The notes under the pieces were generated by a model. It was not told the DNA's origin and searched no databases. It saw nothing but the letters and a program-made list of their open reading frames with translations. 64,000 nt of DNA from assembly GCF_009363095.1 (NCBI RefSeq), contig NZ_CP045296.1, forward strand, positions 186,001 through 250,000, in the 5' to 3' direction. Of this stretch, positions 16,011 through 24,636 are shown piece after piece. How positions within the stretch are numbered: the first letter of the stretch is position 1; each line of letters opens with the position of its first letter. The stretch comes from Paenibacillus cellulositrophicus (GTDB taxonomy: Bacteria; Bacillota; Bacilli; Paenibacillales; Paenibacillaceae). A program made the position numbers and the translations under genes.

Positions 16011-16862
16011 ATGAGCCAGTCACAGCCACAGAAGCAAGGCCAGCTCCTGATTCAGGAAATCGAGGAAACCTTCGTGCCGTACGGCATGGTCGCGGTATGG
16101 CCGCTTGGACAAGCCAGCTTTATCATTAAGGGAGGGGATACGGTCATTTACATCGATCCGTATGTCAGCCATAACCCGGATCGTACCTACCCGGCACCGA
16201 TCGGACCGGAGCATATTACGAATGCGGATTACTGCCTGATCACCCATGAGCATTCGGACCATATGGACCTGGAGGCGATTGCGGCCATGTCCAAGGCTAA
16301 CCTGCAGACCGTGTATATGGCACCGGCATTCTGCCGTAAGGACATATTGAGGCAGGGCGTAGCCCCAGAGCGCTTCGTGATCGCCGATACGGAGCAGGAT
16401 TACGGCGATAAAGTGATCATACGCCCCATCGCGGCCGCACATGAAGAGCTGGAAACGGATGAGCAGGGTTATCATCGTTACGTCGGCTATCTGATCAAAC
16501 TGAACGGCGTTACGGTATACCATTCCGGAGATACGGTCATTTATGAAGGATTGACTGAACGGCTTCAGGGTGAGTCGATCGACCTCGGGCTTCTCCCGAT
16601 TAATGGCCGCGACGCATTCCGGAACAGCCGCGGCATTATCGGCAATATGGACTACCGGGAAGCAGCCGAGCTGGCGAAGACCGTCGGGATCGGGATGACG
16701 ATCCCGATGCATTATGACATTTTTGCGGGGAACGCTGAGCATCCGGGATATTTCGTGGACTATGTATATGACCACTTTCCTGAAATGCGTATTCATGTAA
16801 TCGCACGTGGCGAAAGATTTATCCACGTGACGGATGCGGCACTGAGCGCTTTGAAGTCATAG
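16011..16862 (+). CDS. MBL-fold metal-dependent hydrolase, UlaG-like
   Basis: A 283-residue metallo-beta-lactamase-fold protein. The metal site HEHSDHMD lies near residue 81, with further ligands in the VYHSGDTVIYEG segment and in IPMHYDIF. This resembles UlaG, an L-ascorbate-6-phosphate lactonase, but no ula transport genes are present, so the lactone substrate is only a possibility. AAGGGAGAGGAAGG precedes the ATG. The gene is monocistronic with a strong terminator, and two ATACCTGGA repeats lie in its upstream region. Confidence 0.83.
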   Translation: MSQSQPQKQGQLLIQEIEETFVPYGMVAVWPLGQASFIIKGGDTVIYIDPYVSHNPDRTYPAPIGPEHITNADYCLITHEHSDHMDLEAIAAMSKANLQTVYMAPAFCRKDILRQGVAPERFVIADTEQDYGDKVIIRPIAAAHEELETDEQGYHRYVGYLIKLNGVTVYHSGDTVIYEGLTERLQGESIDLGLLPINGRDAFRNSRGIIGNMDYREAAELAKTVGIGMTIPMHYDIFAGNAEHPGYFVDYVYDHFPEMRIHVIARGERFIHVTDAALSALKS

Positions 16863-16912
16863 ACTGAAGGTGACCATTCGATAACGTCAAAAGGTATGGA
16901 TTAGAGCAGCCG

Positions 16913-16947
16913 CAAACCGCCTTCATTTGAAGGTGGTTTGTTTTTTT
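16913..16947 (+). terminator. Intrinsic terminator after the MBL gene
   Basis: CAAACCGCCTTC (16913-16924) pairs with AAGGTGGTTTG (16930-16940), followed by seven T residues. The T-run abuts the Crp/Fnr operator. Confidence 0.88.
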
Positions 16948-16989
16948 GTAATCTGCATTACAGAAGGGGAAACTATGGTGGTTTATGAT
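16947..16989 (+). promoter_or_regulatory. Crp/Fnr-type operator and promoter of the regulator gene
   Basis: TGTAATCTGCATTACA (16947-16962) is a palindrome with 6-bp arms. TATGAT lies at 16984-16989. The centre of the palindrome (16954.5) is 34.5 bp from the end of the -10 box, near -41.5 from the expected start. The same spacing and -10 sequence recur at 17811-17852. Confidence 0.7.
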
Positions 16990-16992
16990 GAG

Positions 16993-17018
16993 TGTAACAC
17001 TCCGTTATCGGTGTTACA
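16993..17018. repeat. Inverted repeat in the leader of the Crp/Fnr gene
   Basis: TGTAACAC (16993-17000) and GTGTTACA (17011-17018) form a perfect 8-bp inverted repeat just past the -10 box. It could be a second operator that represses the gene, or an RNA hairpin. Confidence 0.5.
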
Positions 17019-17082
17019 TGAGGAACGATTATCGCGGCGAGTGGAGCGGTAGCCGCTTGCAGCAATGACAGGAGGGGTCACA

Positions 17083-17790
17083 ATGTTACATGATGAGGCG
17101 ATGGAAAACATAACTTCATTTTTGCCACAAATCAAGATATTTGAATCGCTTCCGGCAGAAATTATGCGTGAAATCGAACAATTGGTAACCAGATCCAATA
17201 CGTATAAGCTTCCAAAAAACTATATTCTTCAGACGCCCGATGATGAAAGGAATGGCTTATTTTTCGTAATCGCCGGTAAACTACGCTTATACAAAACCAA
17301 TTCGGCCGGCAAACAACATACAGTCTGCATCCTCAGCGAAGGCGGCATGTTTGGCGAGGTTGAAACGTTCTCATTGGGCAATAGAGGAACTTATGTGGAG
17401 ACGATGGAAGACTCGATTGTTTTTTCGATTCCGACTGAACAATTCGAACCGCTTTTACGCAAGTATTCTGAATTGTCTTTGCGATTTTTATCGGAAATAA
17501 GCAAACGCCTACGGGATCAGGATGAATTGGTGGAAAAATTGGTTTTTAGAGATCTGCGTGGTAAAGTGCTTTACTTTCTCAACCGATTGTCTAAAAAGTT
17601 CGGCATAGAAGAAAATGGATACCGAAAAATCGATATTCCCCTGACTCATCAAGAATTGGCCAATATGATCGGTGCCACAAGAGAAGCGGTATCGCTTACC
17701 TTACAGGAACTATCCAATGAAGGTATTATCGTGACCAGCCGCAGAATGGTCATGATTCATATCGAAAAAGCTATGAAAGAACTGGCTTGA
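17083..17790 (+). CDS. Crp/Fnr-family transcriptional regulator
   Basis: A 235-residue regulator with an N-terminal cyclic-nucleotide-binding-like beta-roll (about 10-120; GKLRLYKTNSAGKQHTV, then GGMFGEVETFSLG), a long dimer helix, and a C-terminal winged helix-turn-helix with LTHQELANMIGATREAVSL near residue 190. It lacks the cysteine cluster of FNR, and the residues that bind cAMP in CRP are not obvious, so the signal is unknown. ATG 17083 follows GGAGGGG; the longer frame from 17065 lacks a site. The operators at 16947 and 17811 suggest that it activates itself and the following ABM-SDR operon. Confidence 0.88.
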   Translation: MLHDEAMENITSFLPQIKIFESLPAEIMREIEQLVTRSNTYKLPKNYILQTPDDERNGLFFVIAGKLRLYKTNSAGKQHTVCILSEGGMFGEVETFSLGNRGTYVETMEDSIVFSIPTEQFEPLLRKYSELSLRFLSEISKRLRDQDELVEKLVFRDLRGKVLYFLNRLSKKFGIEENGYRKIDIPLTHQELANMIGATREAVSLTLQELSNEGIIVTSRRMVMIHIEKAMKELA

Positions 17791-17810
17791 TTCATGACCC
17801 GAAAAACTTC

Positions 17811-17852
17811 GTAATCTAAATTACTGTCGAATTTTTCATCTAGCGTTATGAT
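17811..17852 (+). promoter_or_regulatory. Crp/Fnr-type operator and promoter of the ABM-SDR operon
   Basis: GTAATCTAAATTAC (17811-17824) matches the site before the regulator gene at 12 of 14 positions. TATGAT lies at 17847-17852. The centre-to--10 distance of 34.5 bp is identical to the first site. Confidence 0.7.
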
Positions 17853-17904
17853 AAATGCCGTAACGGAATTACTGCAAAATATGAAGCTTATAGGAGGAGT
17901 CAGC

Positions 17905-18234
17905 ATGTCCAATCAACAAGTCCAATTGAATATTCGATTCAAAGTTAAACCAGGGAAAAAAGAAGAATTCCGCAGGGAGCTGTCTTCCCTTATTGAGGAG
18001 ATGTCATCCGAGAAGGCATTCATTAGCGCCATTGTTTCGGACGATCTGGATCAGCCGGATGACTTGATTATTTATGAAACATGGCAAGGCACGAGAGATA
18101 GCTGGCTTGCGGAAGAGTTTATTAAACCATACCGCAAGGATTACGAACGAACACTGGGCGATTTCATTGTGGATAGAAGCGTCAGCTGGTTGCAGCCAAA
18201 AGGCGAATGGGGAAGTCATATAACGAATGCATGA
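17905..18234 (+). CDS. Antibiotic-biosynthesis-monooxygenase (ABM) domain protein
   Basis: A 109-residue dimeric ferredoxin-like-fold protein of the ABM/YgiN superfamily, whose members include quinol monooxygenases and heme-degrading enzymes. It begins with [20 protein letters not shown] and contains the YETWQ strand and a C-terminal [11 protein letters not shown] 17905 follows AGGAGGAG. It forms a two-gene operon with the next SDR, 25 bp apart, behind the Crp/Fnr-type operator. A redox or quinone-related role is possible but not shown. Confidence 0.8.
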   Translation: MSNQQVQLNIRFKVKPGKKEEFRRELSSLIEEMSSEKAFISAIVSDDLDQPDDLIIYETWQGTRDSWLAEEFIKPYRKDYERTLGDFIVDRSVSWLQPKGEWGSHITNA

Positions 18235-18259
18235 TGACGTTGATGGGAGGCATATAGAT

Positions 18260-19006
18260 ATGGGGAAATTTGAAGGAAAGGTAGTCGTTGTTACCGGAGG
18301 AACAAGCGGTATCGGACTTACAACGGCACAACGATTCGTTTCGGAAGGGGCCTACGTATTCATTACCGGCCGTAGGCAAAGCGAGCTGGACGCGGCAGTA
18401 AAATTGATCGGTGACCGGGTTACCGGCGTTCAAGGTGATATTTCTAATTTGAAGGACCTAGACAAACTGTACGATACGGTAAAGCAGGAGAAAGGACATC
18501 TGGATATTCTATTCGCAAACGCTGGACTTGGCAGCTTTCTGCCCTTGGGTCAGATTACGGAAGAGCAGTACGACACAACCTTCAACGTGAACGTAAAGGG
18601 TACTTTGTTCACCATCCAAAAGGCTTTGCCGCTGTTTCCAAATATGACAGGAAACATCATCTTAACCGGCTCGACGGCGGGTACGATCGGCGAAGCAGCG
18701 TTTAGTGTCTACGGAGGTACCAAGGCGGCTCTCCGTCAGATGGCCAGGAGCTGGATAATGGATTTGAAAGGCACAGGGATACGACTTAATGTAGTGAGTC
18801 CTGGCACGGTCCACACGCCAGCGTATAATGATCTTTTTGGCGAAGCGCTAAATCAAGTTCTTGATTCGGCGAAGAATGTCGTTCCGCTAAGCCGCTTGGG
18901 CAAGACGGAGGAGATTGCCAGCGCGGTGATGTTTCTGGCGTCGGAGGAAAGCAGTTATGTGAACGGCATCGAATTGTTCGTAGATGGCGGTATGGCTCAA
19001 GTTTGA
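18260..19006 (+). CDS. Short-chain dehydrogenase/reductase
   Basis: A 248-residue classical SDR. The motifs are TGGTSGIG near residue 13, NAG near 86, the catalytic Ser in LTGSTAG near 138, and YGGTK near 151. The C-terminus FVDGGMAQV is typical of FabG-like members. ATG 18260 is preferred over 18227 because GGGAGG at 18245-18250 is nine bases away. It is the second gene of the operon with the ABM protein, so the two may act on the same substrate. It has a symmetric terminator downstream. Confidence 0.88.
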   Translation: MGKFEGKVVVVTGGTSGIGLTTAQRFVSEGAYVFITGRRQSELDAAVKLIGDRVTGVQGDISNLKDLDKLYDTVKQEKGHLDILFANAGLGSFLPLGQITEEQYDTTFNVNVKGTLFTIQKALPLFPNMTGNIILTGSTAGTIGEAAFSVYGGTKAALRQMARSWIMDLKGTGIRLNVVSPGTVHTPAYNDLFGEALNQVLDSAKNVVPLSRLGKTEEIASAVMFLASEESSYVNGIELFVDGGMAQV

Positions 19007-19063
19007 CCTTGAATCAGAAGGGATGGGTTGTCATTTAAGCAATTCCTAATAAGCCCATGTATC

Positions 19064-19104
19064 AAATCAGGCAGAGGAGTCTATATAGGCTCTCTGCCTG
19101 ATTT
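19064..19104. terminator. Bidirectional terminator between convergent genes
   Basis: A perfect 13-bp stem (AAATCAGGCAGAG at 19064-19076 with its complement at 19092-19104) has A residues before and T residues after. It serves the SDR gene and the convergent hypothetical gene. Confidence 0.85.
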
Positions 19105-19184
19105 TCATACTGCGACGGATTGGGCGAAGCATTCGTGGACGAGCTGTCGCACTTAATTTGACAACCTGTCATTTACCAGACTGA

Positions 19185-19790
19185 TTATTCCTCTATGCGG
19201 AATCGAACTTCCTTCCCGGTCGGCTCGCCGCCGAAGGGGGATCCGATTTCCTCCCTGAACACGAATTCGAGACCGGAGAGCTTGTCCGGCAGTGACGGGG
19301 ATACCACGTAATTATAAGTTGCGTTGCCAGAGCAGCTTCCTCCCGTGTCCATCCGGCATTCATAGGGCTCTCCCATATCCAACACGAAGTTGGATATTTC
19401 GGTCGAATTTCGTTCCGGGATCGTCACATCCCAGTCCACATACAGCGTCACGACGCTCGCATTGGCGTATTGCCGAACCGAAGTGAGTGTAAAGAAGTAC
19501 CCCTTATGCTCTTGTGAAACTAGCACCGGAACATGCTTGATGAAACCGGCGGGTTCGACGATCGGTTTGAAAAACTCGTCGGATCGGATGGCACCAAAGA
19601 TATATTTTAGAAAGTCCTCATAAAGCCCCGTTTCGGCCGCCCATTGGTCAATGTAAGCGAAAGGCGGATAGCCCGGATTTCCTTCCGAAATCTCTTTGCG
19701 CTGCTGCAGCAGCTGGCAGATTTGTCTGTCGATAGGGAGCAGGCGTTCATCGTAATGCTCGGTGGGTCGTGTGAAAGGCATCCGTTTCAT
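19185..19790 (-). CDS. Hypothetical protein with chorismate-mutase-like N-terminus
   Basis: A 201-residue soluble protein I do not recognise as a named family. The N-terminal stretch ERLLPIDRQICQLLQQRKEI resembles the first helix of AroQ-type chorismate mutases, but the rest looks like a beta-rich domain, with strand-like segments such as ASVVTLYVDWDV and VVSPSLPD. The third of three tandem ATG codons is chosen because GAGGAGGA then lies about seven bases upstream. It is monocistronic on the minus strand. Coding character is good, function unknown. Confidence 0.6.
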   Translation of the reverse strand: MKRMPFTRPTEHYDERLLPIDRQICQLLQQRKEISEGNPGYPPFAYIDQWAAETGLYEDFLKYIFGAIRSDEFFKPIVEPAGFIKHVPVLVSQEHKGYFFTLTSVRQYANASVVTLYVDWDVTIPERNSTEISNFVLDMGEPYECRMDTGGSCSGNATYNYVVSPSLPDKLSGLEFVFREEIGSPFGGEPTGKEVRFRIEE

Positions 19791-19849
19791 CATCATTCCT
19801 CCTCATATATTCTATTGTACCCCAATGTGCTAAATGTTGGAAAACGGTC

Positions 19850-20083
19850 AGCAGCAATTCGCTCCAGCCGCTGCAAATTGTGCTGAGGGACATCCTGCTA
19901 TCCAACCAGGTGTTTTCATCCGGACCAGGCTCCGGCGGAGCTGCCGGAGGGTATGCGCAGCAGTATGCTGATCAGGTCAAATATGCGGTGATCATCGTAT
20001 CCACACTGCCGATTCTTATCGTGTATCCGTTTATACAGAAGTACTTCGAAAAAGGCGTCATGATCGGCTCGGTCAAAGGTTAG
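19850..20083 (+). pseudogene. C-terminal remnant of an LplC-type ABC permease
   Basis: The frame ending at TAG 20081-20083 reads NSLQPLQIVLRDILLSNQ and later YPFIQKYFEKGVMIGSVKG. This is the standard C-terminal third of LplC/YtcP-type permeases and closely matches the end of the intact permease at 35283-36170. No start, EAA loop or upstream helices remain. A strong hairpin typical of an operon end follows directly. The piece is the tail of a lost importer gene, cut between about 19797 and 19855. Confidence 0.75.
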
Positions 20084-20116
20084 CGGAGCGGGTTCATGCC
20101 GGCACGAATGAATAAT

Positions 20117-20146
20117 GCCGCCGGGCAGCTGTGCCCGGCGGCTTTT
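20117..20146 (+). terminator. Terminator behind the permease remnant
   Basis: GCCGCCGGGCA (20117-20127) pairs perfectly with TGCCCGGCGGC (20132-20142), followed by TTTT. It is probably the old terminator of the lost ABC operon. Confidence 0.85.
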
Positions 20147-20208
20147 GTATCATCGAATCATCATAATGATCGGACCTTTAGAATCGTTTCGATGGCAGGG
20201 ATCGACGA

Positions 20209-21795
20209 TTAAGCTTCTTCCGTCAATACCGGCAACGTAATCGTGAAGACGGATCCTTCGGATTCCATGCTTTTGACGGTGAGCGTACCGTTGTGGTCCT
20301 GGATGATTTTATGGCAGATGGATAGGCCGAGGCCGGTTCCTTCTTCCTTGGTCGTATAGAACGGATCGAAGATTTTCGGGAGCAGGTCTTCGGGAATCCC
20401 CTTTCCCGTATCGGACACGTCAATGGTTACCATCGAATTCGTTTGCTGCACCTGAATATGGATATGACCCGGCTGTTCCATCGCCTCGATGGCATTGCGC
20501 ACCAGATTTATCAGCACTTGTACGATTTTATCCCGCTCCATTTCAACCATGACGGAATCGCTGACATTCTCCATGCTGATGCTGTGCCCTCTGGAAGTCA
20601 CCTGCGACTCGGTTAAATTTCTCGCTCTTTCCACGCAATGCGAGATGGGCTCGGGCCGGATGTTGCCAAGATGGGGCTTGGAAAACTGCAGAAACTCCGC
20701 CGTCAGCTCGTTCATACGCGTGATCTCGTTGGTGATGATATCGACCCATGGTCCGATATTGTACGACTGCGATTTGGACAGGTGGATGAAGCCCTTCAGC
20801 GTTGTGAGCGGATTCCGGATTTCATGAGCCATACCCGCAGCAAGCTCGCCGACGATTTTCAGCTTTTCGCTTCGGAACATTTCTTCCTCCCGCTTCAGCC
20901 ACAGCATTCTCTTTTTCTGAAACAGCCGGTCTTCGGCCAGCATGATAATATCATGCGAGGTTGTGCTTTCCCGGGGAAACCGGGCCGTGCTGTATGTCAC
21001 CTCATAGCCGAGCTTGCCCGATTCAAGAATATCCTGGGCTTGTCCAAGCGACCCATCGGTATCCGGGATCACCATGGCAAACCGGTCCCCGGCATAACGG
21101 GAAATGGCGAAGGCGCTCGGGAAGTAAGTCCGGATGATGAGCGATATTCTCGTCAAAATTTCGTTGCCGCCGCGGATGCTTTCCTTGTTTAGGCTTTTAA
21201 AGTCCTGAAAATCCAGCAGGATCAGTACAAACGGCGATTTTTTCGTTTCAACCAATTCGTTGACGGCACTGACATAACCGTCGTAGTTCAAAAAACCGGT
21301 CAGCGGATCATGTGATGCGAGAAACTGGTTTCGCCTCAAAAGCCGCTTTCTTTCAATCTCGGTTGTGACGAGATAACGCATTCCAAGGACGATTAATACC
21401 AGACTAATCAGATCGTAGACCGAAACCAATAGATTGTAACGGTCCCAGGGGAGGTAGCTTAGCCGGATGACGGTATACAACATGGAATAAGTAAATGCCA
21501 GCGACAGCGTATACTTCAAGTTTCTCGTATTTCGGGTTTCCATAATAATTAATATAAAGTAAATGATTTGCGTCCAATTGAGCTGGGAACTCCAATGGAA
21601 GAAGGCGAGGCTTACGGATTGAAGAAGCAAGGAACGGCTGCTGGACTCGGCGAAAAAAATCATCACCCCCGTCAGCATCGCTCCGGAGAGAAATAGCAGA
21701 AAGATGCTGTCGGCTTTGCCCAACAGAATGGAAGATAACATGATAAATGTAGTTAAGGAAGGAATCAAGACGTGTCTTGTCTGTTTTACGATCAT
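20209..21795 (-). CDS. Membrane sensor histidine kinase with degenerate GGDEF domain
   Basis: A 528-residue sensor kinase. About five membrane helices (residues 10-150) lead to a GGDEF-like domain (about 165-290) whose active-site loop reads AGDRF rather than GGDEF, so it is predicted not to make c-di-GMP. HisKA follows with the phosphorylated His in AHEIRNPLTTLKGF near residue 320, and then an HATPase domain (NLVRNAIEA; DTGKGIPE; GTGLGLSI). The H-box resembles that of Bacillus sporulation kinases feeding Spo0F. No response regulator is adjacent, which fits an orphan phosphorelay kinase. TAGGAG precedes the ATG. The sporulation role is inferred. Confidence 0.85.
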   Translation of the reverse strand: MIVKQTRHVLIPSLTTFIMLSSILLGKADSIFLLFLSGAMLTGVMIFFAESSSRSLLLQSVSLAFFHWSSQLNWTQIIYFILIIMETRNTRNLKYTLSLAFTYSMLYTVIRLSYLPWDRYNLLVSVYDLISLVLIVLGMRYLVTTEIERKRLLRRNQFLASHDPLTGFLNYDGYVSAVNELVETKKSPFVLILLDFQDFKSLNKESIRGGNEILTRISLIIRTYFPSAFAISRYAGDRFAMVIPDTDGSLGQAQDILESGKLGYEVTYSTARFPRESTTSHDIIMLAEDRLFQKKRMLWLKREEEMFRSEKLKIVGELAAGMAHEIRNPLTTLKGFIHLSKSQSYNIGPWVDIITNEITRMNELTAEFLQFSKPHLGNIRPEPISHCVERARNLTESQVTSRGHSISMENVSDSVMVEMERDKIVQVLINLVRNAIEAMEQPGHIHIQVQQTNSMVTIDVSDTGKGIPEDLLPKIFDPFYTTKEEGTGLGLSICHKIIQDHNGTLTVKSMESEGSVFTITLPVLTEEA

Positions 21796-22033
21796 GTTTA
21801 TGCTCCTAGGGAAAAAAGTAAAATTTCAGTAAGCCCTTATCTACTGCCATTATATCGGATAGGCCCTGAAAACAATGTCGAATTTCCGTGTCGCCTTGGA
21901 AATGATCATGATTTTTTTTCTCCTATGGAGAAAACAGATTTTATGGTATAAATGACCTCATAGCCCGCCGGATGAATTCGGTGTGGAGGGATGCCGGAAG
22001 GATCCGGCACGAACGCAAACCAGGGGGAGTGTC

Positions 22034-22318
22034 ATGCGGACGTATTTTGTCATCAGCCAGATCATCTATGTGTTATGTTTTATTCCTTGGCTGCTGATTT
22101 GGGGAATTTCGTTCATGGGGTTTGATAGTGGAATCAGTGGAGCGGCCATCGCCTTGGTGTCCGTGATCGGCGTTTACCCGCTCGTCACCATTGCCTGTGC
22201 CATTATGGCATGGGTGTTCTACAAGAAGAGGAAGAGAGCGGCGGTCATCGTGAATTCGATTCCGCTCTTGTGGGTACTGGGCATCGGCGTGCCGGTGCTC
22301 GCATTGAATCTTTCGTGA
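22034..22318 (+). CDS. Small membrane protein, hypothetical
   Basis: A 94-residue protein with three predicted membrane helices (about 3-25, 33-57 and 68-90), separated by a basic KKRKR loop after the second. I recognise no family. ATG 22034 follows GGGGGAG; the longer open frame lacks a site. It is monocistronic and followed by a strong hairpin. Confidence 0.6.
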   Translation: MRTYFVISQIIYVLCFIPWLLIWGISFMGFDSGISGAAIALVSVIGVYPLVTIACAIMAWVFYKKRKRAAVIVNSIPLLWVLGIGVPVLALNLS

Positions 22319-22340
22319 ACGATTCAAGAGCATGAACAAT

Positions 22341-22387
22341 GCAAAGCCCGGCAGTTTCAGGATAAATCCTGAGTTGCCGGGCTTTGC
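22341..22387. terminator. Long hairpin after the small membrane protein gene
   Basis: GCAAAGCCCGGCA (22341-22353) pairs with TGCCGGGCTTTGC (22375-22387), with an inner TCAGGA/TCCTGA stem. The T-run is short, so it may terminate weakly or in both directions. Confidence 0.7.
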
Positions 22388-22558
22388 GTCTTTACAGCAC
22401 CTGCTTTGGCTACCGACCGTTAACCGATGGTCATTCGGACAAAGCCTTATAAAAATATCCCGCAGACTCGACTTTAAAGCTATACTTTTCCAGGGATATC
22501 CACTATTGTTGACTGTGTATCAATATGGATGACCAGAACAATCGGGGAGTGTGAAACA

Positions 22559-23425
22559 GTGGAGTCTTATGATTGGGATGAGAAGATGGGGTATTTGCGC
22601 CGGAGAATGAATCTTTATTATAATGACGACTACATCGCGTTTTTGGTCAAATCGGTTTGGAAATGGGAAACACCGGTTCGGATCGTCGATTTCGGCTGCG
22701 GTTACGGGCAGCTGGGCTTGATGATGCTTCCGCACCTGCCGGAAGGCTCAACTTATACGGGGATCGATCCGGGAGCAAGACAGATTGGGTCGGCCAATGA
22801 GCTGTATGCTCACCTGCCCTGGAAGGCCGAGTTCATTCAGGCGGAGCTGACGGATGCTGACCTGGGCAGCGCCTTTGATGTCGCCGTATCGCACGCAGTG
22901 CTTATGCATAGATCCGATCCCCTGCAGCTGCTGGCCAAGATGGCCGAAAGCGTGAAGGACGGAGGAACGGTCATTTGTTACGAGCCTCACGGCTGTGCTT
23001 CCATGTCGAGCTATTATTTTGATGATGTTTTATCTACGGAAGTCATGCCGCTTGGCCCCCTGCAGAAGCTGCATGAACAGGATGCATTGCGGACCGGAAA
23101 AGACGCCAACATCGGCATGAAGCTTCCGGTTTACTTTTCGCAGCTGGGGCTGCGCCGAATCGAGAGCAGAATCAGCGATAAGGTGAACTATTACGACCCG
23201 GCACAGGATTCCGAGGAGACGAGGGCTTTGTTCAGCAACCTGCAGTTTGAATGCCCGGCTCAGGAGGAAGACTTTATTCAAGCGCTGATTGAGCGGGGGC
23301 TTACCCAGGAGGAAGCAGAGCGTCTCTATATCGCAGAGGACCTGTTATCGCAGGTCAATACGCCGTCGATTGCGTTCGCCCATGCGCCGAGCATGAAAAT
23401 TACATTCGGTACGGTAGTCCGATAA
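22559..23425 (+). CDS. Class I SAM-dependent methyltransferase
   Basis: A 288-residue methyltransferase. The SAM-binding motif I is VDFGCGYGQLG near residue 45, followed by the acidic TGIDPGA strand and the motif with VAVSHAVLMH. A helical C-terminal region of about 100 residues follows. GTG 22559 is chosen because GGGGAG (22544-22549) is nine bases upstream, whereas ATG 22529 has no site. Substrate cannot be predicted. The gene is monocistronic. Confidence 0.82.
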   Translation: MESYDWDEKMGYLRRRMNLYYNDDYIAFLVKSVWKWETPVRIVDFGCGYGQLGLMMLPHLPEGSTYTGIDPGARQIGSANELYAHLPWKAEFIQAELTDADLGSAFDVAVSHAVLMHRSDPLQLLAKMAESVKDGGTVICYEPHGCASMSSYYFDDVLSTEVMPLGPLQKLHEQDALRTGKDANIGMKLPVYFSQLGLRRIESRISDKVNYYDPAQDSEETRALFSNLQFECPAQEEDFIQALIERGLTQEEAERLYIAEDLLSQVNTPSIAFAHAPSMKITFGTVVR

Positions 23426-23437
23426 GTCCGTGTAACA

Positions 23438-23488
23438 TAAAAAGGAGCTGTTCCCAAGGTTCATTGACCTTCCGGGACAGCTCTTTTT
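23438..23488 (+). terminator. Intrinsic terminator after the methyltransferase
   Basis: AAAGGAGCTGTTCCC (23441-23455) pairs with GGGACAGCTCTTTT (23474-23487), with an inner AAGGT/ACCTT stem. Confidence 0.88.
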
Positions 23489-23620
23489 GCTTACGACCAT
23501 TTTTAACCAGACCTTATTCAACATCATAACAGAACCGAAAGAAACAGTCTATATTTTCAGCAGGGGACTGGGGTATAGTTGGTGATGCCGGCAATCCAAT
23601 CATAGAAACGGGGAAACAGT

Positions 23621-24598
23621 ATGGAAAATGCATCTCATCTTTCCGAGTCGGATTTAACGCATTATACCAAGCAGGTATTCGGATCGGGTTACGCGATCTC
23701 ACAGATTACGCGGCTAAATGGAGGGGCACAGAAGGTCGTCTATCAGCTCGATTTTCTGAACGGTTTTTCATGTATGCTGTACGTTTGGGATTTATCCATG
23801 AATTACTTTCGGGAAGAAATCGAACATTCGGATCATGATATGCGCTCCTATGGAGCCGACTTGTTTGGCGAGAACAACCGGGTATTAACCCAATTGGGCA
23901 TTCCCACACCTGAGCTGTATAACCTTAATCTCGAGCGTCGGGAGTATGCGTTTGATTATGCGCTTGTCGAACGTATTGGGGGCGGCAAAGCGGAAGACTA
24001 TTTTGCACACCCGGATACGGCGGAGCAGCAGCGATTGTTTCGGCAGATCGGGGAGATGGTAGCCAATATGCACGATAGCGCGAGAGATGTGCACGGGCGG
24101 CCCGGCCAAACCAAGCCTCCGCGGAAGTCCTGCCAGCAGGAGCTGGTGGACAATGCCCTCAGGCAGATCACGTATGCAGCCACTTATTTGCCTGAGATTG
24201 CGGCTGCTCAAGAGGGGCTTATGTCCGTCCTTCAGGAATGTTCATCGCGAATTCGTCCAAGGACATCTTACGGACTGATTCATGGCGAGCTTGGACCGGA
24301 CCACATTTTGGTGAATACGAATCTGGAGCCGTATCTGATCGATATTGAAGGTGTAACCTATTTCGACATTGAGCATGAGCACAGCTTTCTGGAGTTTCGG
24401 TTCGGGGAGCATTACCGATATTTCCGTCAGGACCATCTGGATCCCGACCGGATGGCCTTCTACCGCCTGCACCACCATATCTCCTTAATCGGAGGCGGCT
24501 TAAAACTGCTTCACCGCGGCTTTCCCGACCGGCAGTTCGCCCAGGGTATCGTGGATCACCATCTGAAGTGCGCCTTGAAATATGTTGAAATAGGATAA
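23621..24598 (+). CDS. APH-fold phosphotransferase-like protein
   Basis: A 325-residue protein of the aminoglycoside phosphotransferase/choline-kinase-like fold. The catalytic loop reads HGELGPDHILVN near residue 223, and the metal-binding motif that follows is LIDIEG. Active family members usually have HGDxxxxN there. Here the catalytic Asp is Glu and the Asn position is His; the His change is also known in macrolide kinases. It may use another substrate, such as a homoserine-like or sugar alcohol, or have weak activity. It is not assigned to antibiotic resistance. It is monocistronic with a strong terminator. Confidence 0.78.
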   Translation: MENASHLSESDLTHYTKQVFGSGYAISQITRLNGGAQKVVYQLDFLNGFSCMLYVWDLSMNYFREEIEHSDHDMRSYGADLFGENNRVLTQLGIPTPELYNLNLERREYAFDYALVERIGGGKAEDYFAHPDTAEQQRLFRQIGEMVANMHDSARDVHGRPGQTKPPRKSCQQELVDNALRQITYAATYLPEIAAAQEGLMSVLQECSSRIRPRTSYGLIHGELGPDHILVNTNLEPYLIDIEGVTYFDIEHEHSFLEFRFGEHYRYFRQDHLDPDRMAFYRLHHHISLIGGGLKLLHRGFPDRQFAQGIVDHHLKCALKYVEIG

Positions 24599-24636
24599 AT
24601 GTAAGCCGATGCCATTCCATTAACCGATTAACTGTG

